Source of the DNA: a marine gamma proteobacterium HTCC2143
GTDB taxonomy: Bacteria; Pseudomonadota; Gammaproteobacteria; Pseudomonadales; Dasaniaceae
NCBI GenBank assembly: GCA_000169075.1
Contig: AAVT01000001.1
Location: 62,001-126,000, forward strand
Length of the DNA: 64,000 bases
Direction: 5' to 3'
In this document: piece by piece, positions 62,460 through 64,000 of the stretch
Numbering within the stretch: position 1 is the stretch's first letter
Layout of the letters: each line of letters starts with the position of its first letter
Program-made: the position numbers and the translations under genes
The notes under the pieces: model-generated
Told to the model about the DNA's origin: nothing
Databases searched by the model: none
Seen by the model: only the letters and a program-made list of their open reading frames with translations

Positions 62460-63632
62460 CTATTTCAGGCCCAATACACGCTTAGAGATAATATTCAGCT
62501 GGACTTCAGTTGTGCCGCCCTCGATAGAATTACCTTTGCTACGCAGCCATGTTCTGGACATTAAACCATCTTTGTAATTATCACCTTCCCAGCCGAGCGC
62601 TTGCTCGCCCTCGATGTCCATCATCAGTTCACAGCGGGTTTTGTTCAGTTCCGTACCATAATATTTGAAAATAGCAGACGCTGCGCCGAGGCCTTTGCCT
62701 GATTTGGTTTCGTCGCCAACTCGCTCCATTGTTTTTGAGAACGCTAGAATATTCAATTCCAACTTAGCGATGTCGGTACGCAGCACGGTGTCGGCCAAGC
62801 GGCCATTTTCCAGCCCTATTGCATCAACAGCAGACTCGCAGAATTTTTTCTTTGAACCGCGCCCCAGACCACTGATCATTTCACGTTCGTGGGTTAACAA
62901 GTATTTGGCGATTGTCCAGCCCTTGTCGCGCTCGCCCATCAAGTTTTCTTTCGGTACTTTTACATCGTCAAAAAATGTTTCGCAGAACGGTGAACGACCA
63001 CTAATTAGCAAAATTGGTTTGACGGTCACGCCTGGCGTGGTCATATCGAACAGCAGGAAGCTGATGCCGTGGTGCTTACTACCGGTATTGTCGGTACGAA
63101 CCAAGCAAAAAATCCAATCCGCTTTATCGGCACCCGAGGTCCATATCTTGGAACCGTTAATCAGAAAATGATCACCCATATCTTCCGCTTTAGTCTGTAG
63201 GCTGGCCAAATCGGAACCCGCTCCCGGCTCGCTGTAACCCTGACACCACCAGATAGCACCACTGGCAATTTTCGGCATATGCTGGCTTTTTTGTTCTTCA
63301 CTACCGTATTCGAGCAAGGCTGGCCCAAGCATCGATATTCCCATACCCTGAAGAGGCGTTCGGCACTGTAACCGTGACATTTCCTCCCCGAGAATTTTGG
63401 CTTCATCGCGGTCAAGACCACCGCCACCATATTGCGTAGGCCATGTCGGTACCGTCCAGCCTTTAGCCGCCATACGATCCATCCATAACTTCTGATCAGG
63501 GTGCTTAAAGGTAGGATTACGACCTCCTCCAACGCTGTCGGACTCGTCCGCCATAGGTTTACGCATGGATTCGGGACAGTTTTCTTCCAGCCAAACACGG
63601 GTTTCGGTGCGAAATTGATCAAGATTAGACAT
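62460..63632 (-). CDS. Acyl-CoA dehydrogenase, first pair, catalytic-type subunit
   Basis: A 390-residue acyl-CoA dehydrogenase, first gene of the four on this strand. Motifs: WWCQGYSEPGAGSDLASLQT (about residues 128-147), LINGSKIWTSGADKADWIF, VPKENLMGERDKGWTIAKYLLTHEREMISG (the HER glutamate about residue 250), and the C-terminal IEGGTTEVQLNIISKRVLGL. The catalytic-type arrangement matches the 59885-61084 protein. GAGAGG precedes the ATG at 63632. Together the four genes run as catalytic, partner, catalytic, partner, probably in one transcript ending at the hairpin at 58661. This pattern is known for steroid side-chain dehydrogenases, but the substrate here is not proven. Confidence 0.93.
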   Translation of the reverse strand: MSNLDQFRTETRVWLEENCPESMRKPMADESDSVGGGRNPTFKHPDQKLWMDRMAAKGWTVPTWPTQYGGGGLDRDEAKILGEEMSRLQCRTPLQGMGISMLGPALLEYGSEEQKSQHMPKIASGAIWWCQGYSEPGAGSDLASLQTKAEDMGDHFLINGSKIWTSGADKADWIFCLVRTDNTGSKHHGISFLLFDMTTPGVTVKPILLISGRSPFCETFFDDVKVPKENLMGERDKGWTIAKYLLTHEREMISGLGRGSKKKFCESAVDAIGLENGRLADTVLRTDIAKLELNILAFSKTMERVGDETKSGKGLGAASAIFKYYGTELNKTRCELMMDIEGEQALGWEGDNYKDGLMSRTWLRSKGNSIEGGTTEVQLNIISKRVLGLK

Positions 63633-63739
63633 ATTTTTTCCTCTCTACCTCTAAAAAGCTTGGCGCGAAGACTACTTCATAAACTAAAATATCGCAATCG
63701 ACACCCTAAATACATGTCCATTCTGTAATTGAGAAATTA

Positions 63740-64000
63740 ATGTTTAAGCTGCCCGCATTGCTATTTCTGCTATCACTGACCGGCATCACCGTATCAGAGC
63801 CATGGACCTCCTCAGTGCACCCCTGGGGGGACCCAGACTTGCAAGGCACCTGGACCAACGCAACAGTGACCCGGCTGGAGAGGTCTGACACCCACTCTCA
63901 GCTTATTCTGTCTGACTCAGAGGTGATCGCTGTAGAGCTTGATGCTGTTGGGTTTCAGGAAGATAACGACACCCTGCCTGACGGTGATCTTGAGGCGGGC
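63740..64000 (+). CDS. Exported protein of unknown function, cut by the window edge
   Basis: The first 87 codons of a gene that runs off the window. An N-terminal signal peptide (LPALLFLLSLTGITVSE) is followed by HPWGDPDLQGTWTNATVTRLERSD, reported in parts: WGDPDLQGTWTN and TVTRLER. The phrase PDLQGTWTNATxTxLER is found at the start of a group of uncharacterised secreted proteins of marine proteobacteria. The mature part so far is acidic. No ribosome site stands out before the ATG at 63740. The domain composition beyond residue 87 is unknown. Confidence 0.7.
   Translation, partial: MFKLPALLFLLSLTGITVSEPWTSSVHPWGDPDLQGTWTNATVTRLERSDTHSQLILSDSEVIAVELDAVGFQEDNDTLPDGDLEAG

Overview
The window looks like chromosomal DNA of a Gram-negative, probably marine, gammaproteobacterium with a large acyl-CoA metabolism. 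This placement is inferred from gene content: a TonB-dependent receptor, RlmA, glcDEF, a class III type PHA synthase, a periplasmic AroQ-PheC fusion, and many CoA ligases, crotonases and acyl-CoA dehydrogenases. Such a mix is typical of Cellvibrionales/Spongiibacteraceae-like bacteria, but no rRNA or other phylogenetic marker is present to prove it. No tRNA, rRNA, CRISPR array, IS element or prophage was seen.

Layout. 50-5103 (minus): an operon DUF3348 - DUF802 MotA/TolQ-like - MotB/OmpA-like - DUF2894 - rlmA. It encodes a predicted ion-driven envelope motor with a very long cytoplasmic tail. 5328-11921: an SSB-like DUF3127 protein, a saccharopine-dehydrogenase-like reductase, an MBL hydrolase, an alpha/beta hydrolase, a globin and a ThDP enzyme. 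11950-16974 (minus): a beta-lactamase-fold esterase and the glycolate oxidase operon glcDEF. 17311-22449 (plus): a short PHA-synthase partner, PhaC, a GNAT enzyme, a methyltransferase, a HAMP-adenylate/guanylate cyclase and a coupled lipoprotein. 22579-22861 is a decayed MFS transporter, followed by a fatty-acid desaturase and a serine hydrolase.

25573-29094 (minus): an acyl-CoA ligase whose stop codon overlaps a second, smaller MotA/ExbB-ExbD-like triad. 29467-33886 (plus): AhpD-like, VOC, thiolase and PQQ-type sugar dehydrogenase/cytochrome c genes. 34028-39960 is the most unusual island. An ABC exporter and HlyD adaptor (plus) converge on a minus-strand set made of an M3-like metallopeptidase, a GNAT-like protein, a small glycine-rich peptide with a double-glycine-like site and a calcium-loop motif, and a tiny membrane protein. 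I read it as a candidate system for making, modifying and exporting a secreted peptide.

40273-48684 (plus): an LLM flavin oxidoreductase, the exported chorismate mutase-cyclohexadienyl dehydratase fusion, then a catabolic set (crotonase, MDR reductase, family III CoA-transferase, zinc alcohol dehydrogenase) and a MATE pump. 48884-54513: a crotonase, the DUF2868/DUF3482-GTPase pair and a CoA ligase. 54734-64000: a nitroreductase, a TonB receptor, two tandem pairs of acyl-CoA dehydrogenases in which only one member of each pair shows a candidate catalytic glutamate, and the start of an exported protein cut by the window edge. The catabolic genes together fit activation and beta-oxidation of hydrophobic substrates such as branched, terpenoid or steroid acids, but the substrate is not shown by the sequence.
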